Source: an uncultured Pelagibacteraceae bacterium (GTDB lineage: Bacteria; Pseudomonadota; Alphaproteobacteria; Pelagibacterales; Pelagibacteraceae). Taken from it: a stretch of DNA of 64,000 nucleotides. Positions within the stretch are counted from its first letter, which is position 1. Each line of letters begins with the position of its first letter. Below are positions 26,050-34,200 of this stretch, piece after piece. The position numbers were made by a program, and so were the translations under genes. The DNA is taken from positions 105,892-169,891 of the forward strand of contig CACEEW010000001.1 of assembly GCA_902558705.1 (NCBI GenBank), written 5' to 3'. Below the pieces are notes generated by a model that had not been told where the DNA came from, did no database searches, and was given only the letters and a program-made list of their open reading frames with translations.

Positions 26050-26468
26050 TGAAGCAAGAGTTCCTTAATCTAAAAATAAGTACTACTGGTCAAAGGTTGT
26101 ATGAATTCACTGATCAGACAATTCAGTGGATTAACACTAATAAGTTTAAAAATGGGATGCTTAATTTAAGTATTCAACATACTAGTGCATCCCTAATTGT
26201 TCAAGAAAATGCTGATCCAGATGTTCAAATCGATTTAATAAATTATTTTGACAAACTGGTACCAATGAACAATAAATTGTACGTACACACCACTGAGGGT
26301 AAAGACGATATGCCTGCTCATATAAAATCTGCTTTAACCAACAACCAAATCTCGCTTAGTATTAAAAATAATGAATTACTTCTTGGAACTTGGCAGGGTT
26401 TATATTTATTTGAACATCGTTTAGAGACGCAGAATAGAACAATTATTCACCATTTTATTGGCGAATAG
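26049..26468 (+). CDS. YjbQ/UPF0047 family protein
   Basis: A 139-residue member of the YjbQ (UPF0047) family. Hallmarks are LNLSIQHTSASLIVQENADPD near residues 39-58, HTTEGKDDMPAH, and the C-terminal LGTWQGLYLFEHR. The family is annotated as a secondary thiamine-phosphate synthase; its physiological role is uncertain. Its start shares a base with the zapE stop, and it ends 5 nt before the convergent photolyase stop. Confidence 0.9.
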   Translation: MKQEFLNLKISTTGQRLYEFTDQTIQWINTNKFKNGMLNLSIQHTSASLIVQENADPDVQIDLINYFDKLVPMNNKLYVHTTEGKDDMPAHIKSALTNNQISLSIKNNELLLGTWQGLYLFEHRLETQNRTIIHHFIGE

Positions 26469-26473
26469 AGTAT

Positions 26474-27892
26474 TTATTTCTTAAGTGATTGAAAAGCCTC
26501 TAGAGCAGCAGCTCTTGCTTTTTCGTGGATCACTATAGGTTTAGGATAGTCTTTCCCTATTATAGTCTTAATAGCTTCTTGGTGTTTATGCTCCATTTCC
26601 CATGGCTTGTGAATAAATTTGTTAGGGACTTTGCTTAACTCAGGAACCCATTTTTTTACGTATAGACCTTCTTTATCAAATTTTTCACCCTGCAAAATAG
26701 GATTAAATATTCTAAAGTAAGGTGCAGCATCAGCTCCACAACCAGCAACCCATTGCCATTGAGCTACGTTATTTGCTTTATTAAAGTCTAATAAACAATT
26801 TCTGAAATGTTTTTCACCCTCTGTCCAATTAATTCTCAAATGCTTAACCAAAAAAGAACCAACTACCATTCTAATTCTGTTATGCATCCATCCAGTTTCG
26901 TACAACTCTCTCATTCCAGCATCTACAATAGGATAGCCAGTCATTCCTGATTTCCATGCTTTTAGAAACTTTTTATTTTTTATCCAAGGAAATCGATCGA
27001 ATTCTTTTCTATAATTACCTTTTAAAAATTCCGGAAAATAATTTATTAAGCTATGTGAAAACTCACGCCAACCTAATTCATTAACATATTTTCTGTAGCC
27101 AATTCCTTTAGATTTAATCTCGTTACATTTTTGCCAAATCGTACTTACGTGAATTTGACCATGCTTAATATAAGGAGATAATTTTGAGGTACCTTCAACT
27201 GATGGATAATCTCTAGCTGTTCCATAATCTTTAATTCTTTTTTCGATCAAATTATTAAGAACTTTTTTAGAGTCATTTTCTGAAACTTTCCAATATTCTT
27301 CAAATTTTTTATACCAATTCTTTTTAGGCAAAATATCTTTAGGTTCTATACAATTTTTGAAAACTGAGATTGACTTTGTTTTTTTTTTTACAATATAATT
27401 TTTACTTGGAGGTAAGCTTAAATATTTTTGTTCAGCATTTTTCCAAAATGGACTAAACACTTTAAAGGGTGTTCCATCGTTTTTAGCTACTTCTTGAAAT
27501 TCGTTTAAAATATTTCCTTTAAAATATTTAAACTGAACTTCATTTTTTAAAAAAGCATCTCTAATTTTTTTACCTTTAGCAATTACATCTGGTTCGTATA
27601 TTTTATTCCAATAAACTGAAATATTATCTTTTTTTTTTATCTTTGATAACACATCTAGCTCATCTCCCTCTAATATTTGAAGATTTATTTTATATTTATA
27701 TAATTCTGATTTAAATTCTTCTAAAGATTTATATAACCACCATTTTTGTGCTTCTCGTTTTTTATCAAAATCAGCTTTGTTATAAATAAATAATCCAATA
27801 ACATTATCATGATTTTGACTAGCAAAAGAAAGTGCTGGATTATGTTCAATTCTAAAATCTTCCCTGATCCAAAATATTGCATTTTTTGTCAT
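26474..27892 (-). CDS. phr: Deoxyribodipyrimidine photolyase
   Basis: A 472-residue flavoprotein that repairs UV-induced cyclobutane pyrimidine dimers with light. I start it at MTKNAIFWIREDFRIEHNPA (27892), since the track's longer version adds 19 residues that overlap the preceding gene and lie before the conserved N-terminus. The C-terminal FAD-binding region is typical: WMHNRIRMVVGSFLVKHL, NVAQWQWVAGCGADA and APYFRIFNP. The N-terminal antenna-cofactor Rossmann part is present. It lies 7 nt after the PLP-enzyme gene. Fits a surface-ocean lifestyle. Confidence 0.94.
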   Translation of the reverse strand: MTKNAIFWIREDFRIEHNPALSFASQNHDNVIGLFIYNKADFDKKREAQKWWLYKSLEEFKSELYKYKINLQILEGDELDVLSKIKKKDNISVYWNKIYEPDVIAKGKKIRDAFLKNEVQFKYFKGNILNEFQEVAKNDGTPFKVFSPFWKNAEQKYLSLPPSKNYIVKKKTKSISVFKNCIEPKDILPKKNWYKKFEEYWKVSENDSKKVLNNLIEKRIKDYGTARDYPSVEGTSKLSPYIKHGQIHVSTIWQKCNEIKSKGIGYRKYVNELGWREFSHSLINYFPEFLKGNYRKEFDRFPWIKNKKFLKAWKSGMTGYPIVDAGMRELYETGWMHNRIRMVVGSFLVKHLRINWTEGEKHFRNCLLDFNKANNVAQWQWVAGCGADAAPYFRIFNPILQGEKFDKEGLYVKKWVPELSKVPNKFIHKPWEMEHKHQEAIKTIIGKDYPKPIVIHEKARAAALEAFQSLKK

Positions 27893-27899
27893 GTGAATT

Positions 27900-29033
27900 T
27901 TATTTTCTTCCTTTAGATAGCAGTTGTTTGTAAAGTTTAACATCTGCATTACCTTCGCATCCTATTACTAAAACATTAGATTTTTCGTTAAGTTCAATGA
28001 GTTTTTTAGTCTTAAAATTATTACAAACACCAATTAGGCTTATAATTCCAGGTGTTGAGCATTCTCCACCAATAATTGAATTTTTGCTTAGCTTTTTGTC
28101 TTTAAGCATAGCTAAAGTTTTGGCAACATTCCTATCACTTACAGATACACAACAATTGCATGCTTTTTTTAATATTTGCCAAGGAATATATGACATTTCA
28201 TTACATGACATACCGCCCATGATACTCTCTTTTTTAATCTTAATTTTTTTAAGTCTATTATTTTTAATGCTCTGAAGTACACAATCAGCTCTATCAGGCT
28301 CAACAATTATTATTTTTGGAATTCTTCTAAAATATTTAGCAACACCAGCAACAACACCAGCAGCCATGCCACCTACACCGGCTTGTAAAAAAATATGGGT
28401 TATATATTGATTAGTTTGTTTAGATATTTCTCTTATCATTATGGAATATCCTGCCATTGTAAGTTGAGGGACCAATTTATAATCTCTTGTAGCAACATCT
28501 TGCACAATTTTCCAATTATTTTTTTTTGATAACTTTTTACATTCATTAAGAGAGTTTTCATAATCTCCTTTAACTTTTATAACTTCAGCTCCAAATTTTT
28601 TAATTTCTTTAATTCTTGAATCACTTACGTATTGACTGACAAAGATTTTGCATTTTAGACCTAATCTTTTAGCTCCCCATGCAACAGATCTTCCATGGTT
28701 TCCAGCAGTTGCTGAGGAAATAATTATATTTTTTTTTCCTTTAGATATTCTTTCAACAGCATATGCGCCCCCTAATGCCTTAAAGGATTTTAAATGAAAT
28801 CTTTTGGATTCATCTTTATAAAAAACATTGTTAAGTTTTAAATTTTTTTGTAATTTATCAAGTTTAATTAGGGGTGTAGCCTTATAATTTTTCCAACTAG
28901 AAATTGATTTAAAAGCATTCGTTAATAACAAAGAAGGAACAAATTTTAAAACATAATTTCTTTTAAAACTGAAATTATTATTTTTTAAAGATTTTATAAG
29001 CGTCCAGTTTTTAATACTTTTTAAACTCTTCAC
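27900..29033 (-). CDS. PLP-dependent ammonia-lyase, diaminopropionate ammonia-lyase-like
   Basis: A 377-residue fold-type II PLP enzyme. The PLP Lys is in HLKSFKALGGAYAV, the phosphate/PLP contact motif is SATAGNHGRSVAWGA, and the Gly-rich loop is QAGVGGMAAGV. The segment GGMSCNEMSYIPW and the late GGECSTPG resemble diaminopropionate ammonia-lyase more than threonine dehydratase. It would release ammonia from a small amino acid with a beta leaving group. Its start is 1 nt from the gmaS stop, so it is probably co-transcribed with the methylamine genes. Whether the substrate is diaminopropionate, threonine or serine cannot be decided by eye. Confidence 0.75.
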   Translation of the reverse strand: MKSLKSIKNWTLIKSLKNNNFSFKRNYVLKFVPSLLLTNAFKSISSWKNYKATPLIKLDKLQKNLKLNNVFYKDESKRFHLKSFKALGGAYAVERISKGKKNIIISSATAGNHGRSVAWGAKRLGLKCKIFVSQYVSDSRIKEIKKFGAEVIKVKGDYENSLNECKKLSKKNNWKIVQDVATRDYKLVPQLTMAGYSIMIREISKQTNQYITHIFLQAGVGGMAAGVVAGVAKYFRRIPKIIIVEPDRADCVLQSIKNNRLKKIKIKKESIMGGMSCNEMSYIPWQILKKACNCCVSVSDRNVAKTLAMLKDKKLSKNSIIGGECSTPGIISLIGVCNNFKTKKLIELNEKSNVLVIGCEGNADVKLYKQLLSKGRK

Positions 29034-29034
29034 T

Positions 29035-30360
29035 TTAACAGTCTAAAGTATTTTGTCTTTCCCAGTGTGTTACAGGTTTGGACTTATCAAAGTTTTCTTT
29101 ATTATCAAATTCATTAATTTCAGATTTTCTCAGTTTTATATAACTATTAATTGTTTCTTTTCCAAAAGCTTCATTCATTTCCTTATTATTTTTTAAAAGT
29201 TCTAGCGAATCTTGAAGTTCATTTGGTAATTTAGGTAAATTAGGATATTTTTTGTAATCTGTGTACATATTACAAGTAAGAGGCTCACCTGGATCAATTT
29301 TATTTTTTAATCCATATAGCCCAGCAGCTAATACACTTGCTTGTAATAAATATGGATTTGCAGATCCATCCATCAATCTTAGTTCAAATCTACCAGGATC
29401 TGGAATTCTTATCATGTGTGTTCTATTATTGCCTGTATAAGATATGCTGCTAGGTGACCACGATGCCCCAGATTTTGTTGGAGGAGCATTAATTCTTCTA
29501 TAGCTATTAATTGTTGGATTAAAGAAAGCAGATAGGGATGAGGCATTTTTAATTACTCCACCTAAAAAATTGTAAGCCATTTTGCTAAGTCCAAGCTTGT
29601 CTGATTTATCTAAAAATTTATTTTTCTTTCCATCCCAAACAGATACGTGGGCATGACAACCATTACCTGTGAGGTTTTCAAATGGTTTAGGCATAAAAGT
29701 TGCTCTTAAACCATGTTTTTCAGCTATAGTTTTTACCATATACTTAAAAAAAGTATGTCTATCTGCCGTTTTTAGACAATTATCATAATCCCAATTCATC
29801 TCAAATTGACCATTAGCATCTTCATGATCGTTTTGATAAGGACCCCATCCCATTTCAATCATGCAATCACAAATCTCCTTAATTAAATCATATCTTCTCA
29901 TCAAAGCTGATTGGTCATAACAAGGTTTAGACTGGATATCTCTTAGATCAGCAATTGAATTTCCATCTGGTGAGATTAAAAAGTATTCACACTCTACACC
30001 TGATTTCATTGTTAGATTTTGTTTTTTTAATCTCTTAATTTGATTTTTCAGCATTATTCTTGGAGAGGCTTCTACAGGTTTACTGTTCATCCATAAATCA
30101 GATGCAAGCCACCCTACTTCTTTGTTCCAAGGCAATTGAATTAAACTATCTGGATCAGGAATACCAAACATATCGCTATCTGCGGGTGACATATCTAGCC
30201 AAGCTGCAAAACCAGCAAATCCTGCTCCTATAGTCTGCATTTCTTTAATAGCATGCGCTGGAACTAGTTTTGATCTGAGTACACCAAAAAGATCAACAAA
30301 GCTAATTAAGAAATATTTTATTTTTTTTTGCTTTGCTATTTTGAATAAGTTTTTAGCCAT
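29035..30360 (-). CDS. gmaS: Gamma-glutamylmethylamide synthetase (GmaS), type III glutamine-synthetase-like
   Basis: A 441-residue glutamine-synthetase homologue predicted to join methylamine and glutamate using ATP, the first step of the indirect N-methylglutamate pathway. The N-terminus (KYFLISFVDLFGVLRSKLVP, GFAGFAAWLDMSPAD) and NDHEDANGQFEMNWDYDN, HGLRATFMPKP and GNGCHAHVSVWDG match the GmaS type as I know it, more than ordinary GlnA. The window also holds N-methylglutamate synthase subunits, a Tdm and a sarcosine-oxidase-like tetramer, which supports the call. Glutamine synthetase on ammonium is the alternative. It is followed 1 nt later by the PLP lyase gene. Confidence 0.85.
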   Translation of the reverse strand: MAKNLFKIAKQKKIKYFLISFVDLFGVLRSKLVPAHAIKEMQTIGAGFAGFAAWLDMSPADSDMFGIPDPDSLIQLPWNKEVGWLASDLWMNSKPVEASPRIMLKNQIKRLKKQNLTMKSGVECEYFLISPDGNSIADLRDIQSKPCYDQSALMRRYDLIKEICDCMIEMGWGPYQNDHEDANGQFEMNWDYDNCLKTADRHTFFKYMVKTIAEKHGLRATFMPKPFENLTGNGCHAHVSVWDGKKNKFLDKSDKLGLSKMAYNFLGGVIKNASSLSAFFNPTINSYRRINAPPTKSGASWSPSSISYTGNNRTHMIRIPDPGRFELRLMDGSANPYLLQASVLAAGLYGLKNKIDPGEPLTCNMYTDYKKYPNLPKLPNELQDSLELLKNNKEMNEAFGKETINSYIKLRKSEINEFDNKENFDKSKPVTHWERQNTLDC

Positions 30361-30377
30361 TGCCTAGGCTATCACAA

Positions 30378-30536
30378 TTATTTAAAAAATGAAAAGATAG
30401 TTTCTTTATATAAAATAAAATTTACTACTACTATTAAGATAATTGCAAGAATTACTCCATACTTTGCTTTTGGAAAAGCAACCCCTCTCATTTTCGTAGG
30501 TCTCAGCTCTTCCTCTTCGTTTTTATCTTCACTCAT
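30378..30536 (-). CDS. Small single-span membrane protein upstream of gmaS
   Basis: A 52-residue protein, MSEDKNEEEELRPTKMRG..., with an acidic N-terminus and one hydrophobic helix (YGVILAIILIVVVNFILY). The track starts it 12 codons earlier at 30572, but that would run the ORF through the strong terminator at 30551-30581, so I prefer the ATG at 30536. It lies 17 nt before gmaS. I do not recognise the family; a small membrane regulator or anchor is possible. Translation is plausible but unproven. Confidence 0.55.
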   Translation of the reverse strand: MSEDKNEEEELRPTKMRGVAFPKAKYGVILAIILIVVVNFILYKETIFSFFK

Positions 30537-30550
30537 TACAATAAGATTAT

Positions 30551-30581
30551 AAAAAAAGGGCGCTACATTCAAGTAGCGCCC
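30551..30581 (-). terminator. Strong intrinsic terminator of the amtB operon
   Basis: GGGCGCTAC pairs perfectly with GTAGCGCCC around a 6-nt loop and is followed on the minus strand by seven T. It lies 15 nt after the stop of the 76-residue gene, separating the amtB unit from the gmaS unit. Confidence 0.9.
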
Positions 30582-30596
30582 AAATTTTAATTTAAA

Positions 30597-30827
30597 TTAC
30601 CATTCGGTAATATTGCTTTTATGATCGTTTGTTCCATGTCTTTTTCTAGATAATCTTTCAAGTTCTTCTTTTTCAGATTTATCTGTAATGACACTCCATC
30701 CAATCCATACAGCAATTAACAGAAGGACTAGTAAAAATTCACTAGATCCTGCTCCAGGATAAACCGATCCAGCAACCTCTTCTGCAGGTTTATTTAGATG
30801 ATCTATCCAGTTTGTAACTGTAGCCAT
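30597..30827 (-). CDS. Small single-span membrane protein co-transcribed with amtB
   Basis: A 76-residue protein with one hydrophobic helix (about 29-45, FLLVLLLIAVWIGWSVI) and a charged C-terminal tail (DKSEKEELERLSRKRHG). A GGAG-like ribosome site lies just before its ATG. It starts 12 nt after amtB stops and ends just before a strong terminator, so it is the second gene of a two-gene amtB unit. I do not recognise the family. A role with the ammonium channel is suggested only by position; it does not look like the usual GlnK partner. Confidence 0.65.
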   Translation of the reverse strand: MATVTNWIDHLNKPAEEVAGSVYPGAGSSEFLLVLLLIAVWIGWSVITDKSEKEELERLSRKRHGTNDHKSNITEW

Positions 30828-30839
30828 ATATTATCTCCT

Positions 30840-32240
30840 TTACCTGGTTGCTGATGAAACTGCTTTTTCATCACTTTTAGCAGATTCCATCATTTCGTAG
30901 TCTAGTCCTGCTATCTCAACTTCTCGTGGGATTCTTAATTTACCCATGCCGTTAAGAACTTTAGCAATTATATATCCTGGTATAAGACCTAGAACTAAGA
31001 ACATTATTATTGCTCCTATAAATTGACCTAATGGATTAATTGTTGCGTAAGTTGATCCATCAAACATAGCTCCAACGCTATAACCAGATGCTGGATAACC
31101 GTTTAGAACAAAACCACATATTACAAGTCCAATAAAACCAGCATAACCATGTACAGCTACTGCTCCAACCGCATCATCGATTTTGAACTTTCGTTCAACC
31201 CAATAATGAAGTTTGTAGGAAATCACAACACCAATCATACCAATAATCAAAGCTTGAATTGGATGATATAAGTCATTTCCAGCCGATGCACATATTATAC
31301 CTGCTAGACCACTTGAGTAAGTCCAGAAAGGATCACCTTTTGCAATAACATATCCAGCCAACAATCCACCTGATAACGACATTAAGAAATTCATAGTTAT
31401 TCCACTTAATGTAGTAGGTGTTAAATAGATATTAGTTGCTGTCCAGAATGTTATTCCTTCCATACCATACTCAGGCCCAAGGTCATATATTGGAACATTA
31501 CAAGCTGCATAAAATCCCCAGAAACCAGTATAAATTAAAAATAATCCAATAGTAACTAGCCAAGGATTTCGTGGTCCTATATTTCTTGGTTCACCACTTG
31601 ATGAGAATTTTCCAATTCTTGGTCCCAGAACCATTAAAACACCTAGTGCAAATCCACCTGCTATTGCGTGAATTACACCTGACGCATAAGCATCATGATA
31701 TCCTAGAATTTTGAGCATCCATCCATCAAAGTGCCATCCCCAAGAAGCATCTATACTCCAGAAAACAGATCCAATCGCAATTGCTAAAATTCCAAATGCA
31801 AAAGTTGTTATTCTTTCAATGATTGCCCCAGAAACTATAGAAGCAGCTGTCCATGAAAATAATAAGAACGCTGCCCAGAAAACACCCATTATATGGTCGT
31901 TAAGATTAACCGCCATAAGAGCATTAGTTGGATTGGCGAGATCATTTCCTCCAAACCCCCCACTTAAAACTAGCCCTGTACTTTCCGTCATTATTGATGG
32001 AGCTATTCCTGGTCCTGTTGGAAAAGCCCAATAAATCCACCAACCAAATAAAAACCAAGTTACTGTTACCAATGGTATCAGCATTGTATTTTTCATAAGA
32101 GTATGTTGATGGTGTTTGTATCTTGATGCACCGACTTCATACATACAGAATCCGACGTGAATTAAAAACATCAGAACCACTGTTACCCAGTAGTAAAATT
32201 CTGTAAATATAGTAGTAAGAGCACCTAACTGATCAGTCAT
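30840..32240 (-). CDS. amtB: Ammonium transporter, AmtB/Amt family
   Basis: A 466-residue inner-membrane channel with about eleven helices. Amt-specific stretches include FGWWIYWAFPTG near residue 65, FLLFSWTAASIVSGAIIERI, VIHAIAGGFALGVLMVLGPRIG with the first conserved His, and GAVAVHGYAGFIGLVICG with the second. It imports ammonium, or possibly methylammonium, to the enzymes encoded around it. A short leader follows the mgs terminator. It is co-transcribed with a 76-residue membrane protein. There is no glnK beside it, so PII control is not visible here. Confidence 0.95.
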   Translation of the reverse strand: MTDQLGALTTIFTEFYYWVTVVLMFLIHVGFCMYEVGASRYKHHQHTLMKNTMLIPLVTVTWFLFGWWIYWAFPTGPGIAPSIMTESTGLVLSGGFGGNDLANPTNALMAVNLNDHIMGVFWAAFLLFSWTAASIVSGAIIERITTFAFGILAIAIGSVFWSIDASWGWHFDGWMLKILGYHDAYASGVIHAIAGGFALGVLMVLGPRIGKFSSSGEPRNIGPRNPWLVTIGLFLIYTGFWGFYAACNVPIYDLGPEYGMEGITFWTATNIYLTPTTLSGITMNFLMSLSGGLLAGYVIAKGDPFWTYSSGLAGIICASAGNDLYHPIQALIIGMIGVVISYKLHYWVERKFKIDDAVGAVAVHGYAGFIGLVICGFVLNGYPASGYSVGAMFDGSTYATINPLGQFIGAIIMFLVLGLIPGYIIAKVLNGMGKLRIPREVEIAGLDYEMMESAKSDEKAVSSATR

Positions 32241-32308
32241 ATTCTTTCTCCATATTAGTTTTCAAAAGCCTATTAAATTTTCTAAGGTGTGACAAATGAA
32301 ACAACTAC

Positions 32309-32340
32309 AAAAAAACCTAATATAAACATCAGGTTTTTAA
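32309..32340 (-). terminator. Intrinsic terminator-like hairpin between amtB and the mgs operon
   Basis: AAAAACCT and AGGTTTTT pair around about 13 nt. Read on the minus strand it ends in seven T; it lies 26 nt after the stop of... no gene on the plus strand, and about 70 nt upstream of the amtB start at 32240, downstream of the unknown gene's stop at 32366. It should end the mgs transcript before amtB. The stem is A/T-rich with two G-C pairs only. Confidence 0.55.
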
Positions 32341-32365
32341 AAAAAAACAACTTTAGATTGTGGAA

Positions 32366-32782
32366 TTAGAATTTTAGATAAGCTTTTTTTAAATCTACGA
32401 GAGGATGTTTTGGAGACATTTGAAATTTAACCAATAACTCTCTAGCTATCATATCTCTATCCTGCTGATTTTCTGGTAATTTTATTGACTTTGGAATTGT
32501 AACCCAACCATTCGCATTTCTACAAAACACCGCAGGTTTTCCATCTTCATAACCCATGTGAACATCTTCTAACCAATTAAGATCATCCCAACCCATAGCT
32601 TCTACATATTTTTTTAAGAATGGTGTTATTTTTTTATAATCTGGAAGTAAGTTTACATCATATCTATAACCAATATGTTGGCCAATCAACTTTTCTCTAG
32701 CAGTTTCCTTAAAAGTACCAAGTTTCATTTTCTTTTCTTTTTTTGATTTACTTTTAATTTTTTTATTTTTTTTCTTGGGCAT
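32366..32782 (-). CDS. Unknown basic protein, last gene of the N-methylglutamate-synthase-type operon
   Basis: A 138-residue protein that I do not recognise. The first 18 residues are almost all Lys/Ser (KKKNKKIKSKSKK), then a compact domain follows with KLIGQHIGYRYDVNLLPDY, GWDDLNWLEDVHMGYEDGKP and NGWVTIPKSIKLP, rich in Trp and Asp. A shorter start at M19 (32728) is possible and would remove the basic tail. It lies 8 nt after the mgsC-type gene in the same direction, and just before the terminator, so it belongs to that operon. No membrane helix or metal motif is evident. Confidence 0.65.
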   Translation of the reverse strand: MPKKKNKKIKSKSKKEKKMKLGTFKETAREKLIGQHIGYRYDVNLLPDYKKITPFLKKYVEAMGWDDLNWLEDVHMGYEDGKPAVFCRNANGWVTIPKSIKLPENQQDRDMIARELLVKFQMSPKHPLVDLKKAYLKF

Positions 32783-32790
32783 AATTATCT

Positions 32791-34200
32791 TTATATTTTA
32801 TGATAGTTATCAACTCCAACAGTATAGTTTGTTCCTGCCAATGGTACTTTTGCTAAAGCAGAAGCTTCTGATGTTAATGCAGCTAAATCTTCTGGCTCTA
32901 AAGAGTGAATATTAGTTTTTCCACAAGCTCTAGCTAAAAGTTGTGCTTCTAAAGTCATAGAATGTAAATAATTATATACTCTTAAAGCTGCGTCGTCAGG
33001 ATTTAATCTTGCTCTTAATTTTGGATCTTGAGTAGCAACGCCTACTGGACATCTTCCTGTATGACAGTGGTAACATTCTCCAGCTTTTACTCCCATTTCT
33101 TTTTCAAAATTTGCTTCAGGAATATCTTTGTTACAATTTAATGCAATCATTGAACCAGTTCCGATTGCAATTGCGTCAGCACCTAATGCTAAAGCTTTTG
33201 CCATATCAGCACCATCTCTTACTCCACCAGCATAAATTAAAGTTACTTTTCCAGTTTTACCAACATCATCTAAAGCTCTTCTTGCTTCTCGGATAGCAGC
33301 TATTCCAGGAATACCAGTATTTGCTGCAGCTATATGGGGACCAGCACCAGTAGATCCTTCCATTCCATCTAAATAAATAGAATCAGGATCACACTTAGCC
33401 GCCATACGCACATCATCATAAACTTTTGAAGCACCAAGCTTTAATTGAATAGGCACTCTATTTTTAGTCAATTGTCTTAATTCTTCAACTTTTAAAGCCA
33501 GATCATCTGGACCTAACCAATCAGGATGTCTTGCTGGAGATCTTTGGTCAATACCAGAAGGTAATGATCTCATTTCAGCCACTTGGTCAGTAACTTTCTG
33601 ACCCATTAAATGTCCTCCCATTCCAACTTTTTGTCCTTGTCCGATAAATACTTCTATCCCATCTGCTAGTTGAGCGTGATGAGGGTTAAAGCCGTACCTT
33701 GATTGAATACATTGATAAAACCATTTTTCAGAATATCTTCTCTCATCAGGTATCATTCCACCTTCACCTGAACAAGTTGCACTTCCAGCCATTGTTGCTC
33801 CTCTAGCTAAAGCAGTTTTTGCTTCATAAGAAAGAGCACCAAAACTCATTCCAGTAATATATACAGGAATATCTAATTCAATCGGATTCTCACATCTTGG
33901 TCCAATTACAGTTTTAGTTTCACATTTTTCTCTATAACCCTCAATAACAAATCTAGTAAGTGTTCCAGGCAAGAAAACTAAATCATCAAAAGTTGGAATT
34001 TTTTTCATCAATGCCATACCACGCATTCTGTATCGTCCTAATTGTGCTTTAATATGAATGTCGTCTATAACTTCTGGAGTAAAAATAGCATTATGACCTA
34101 ATAAACTTTTATTTCTTTTTCCCTCTTCATGTGTATGGACATCAGCTTTTCCACCAACGCCTTTTCCATTAGATTTTTTTTTCTTTTTTCTTTTTGCCAT
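32791..34200 (-). CDS. mgsC: FMN/Fe-S glutamate-synthase-type subunit (N-methylglutamate synthase MgsC/GlxD type)
   Basis: A 469-residue protein homologous to the FMN-binding domain of glutamate synthase. TGMSFGALSYEAKTALARGA, KLGASKVYDDVRM, GSTGAGPHIAAANTGIP and GADAIAIGTG form the barrel and FMN site; CYHCHTGRCPVGVAT holds the three closely spaced Cys of the Fe-S cluster. In the N-methylglutamate pathway this subunit makes N-methylglutamate from the gmaS product and 2-oxoglutarate. It also matches GlxD of rhizobia. A Lys-rich N-terminus (AKRKKKKKSNG) is unusual. It shares 1 nt with the mgsB-type gene. Confidence 0.85.
   Translation of the reverse strand: MAKRKKKKKSNGKGVGGKADVHTHEEGKRNKSLLGHNAIFTPEVIDDIHIKAQLGRYRMRGMALMKKIPTFDDLVFLPGTLTRFVIEGYREKCETKTVIGPRCENPIELDIPVYITGMSFGALSYEAKTALARGATMAGSATCSGEGGMIPDERRYSEKWFYQCIQSRYGFNPHHAQLADGIEVFIGQGQKVGMGGHLMGQKVTDQVAEMRSLPSGIDQRSPARHPDWLGPDDLALKVEELRQLTKNRVPIQLKLGASKVYDDVRMAAKCDPDSIYLDGMEGSTGAGPHIAAANTGIPGIAAIREARRALDDVGKTGKVTLIYAGGVRDGADMAKALALGADAIAIGTGSMIALNCNKDIPEANFEKEMGVKAGECYHCHTGRCPVGVATQDPKLRARLNPDDAALRVYNYLHSMTLEAQLLARACGKTNIHSLEPEDLAALTSEASALAKVPLAGTNYTVGVDNYHKI

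Noticed and set aside
27893-27949. 19-residue N-terminal extension of the photolyase
   Set aside because: It overlaps the preceding gene and lies before the conserved photolyase N-terminus; the ATG at 27892 is better.
30537-30572. 12-residue N-terminal extension of the 52-residue membrane protein
   Set aside because: It would need translation to begin inside the terminator hairpin; the ATG at 30536 avoids this.
31711-32034. 107-codon plus-strand ORF opposite amtB
   Set aside because: Antisense to conserved amtB helices, with no ribosome site or family features.
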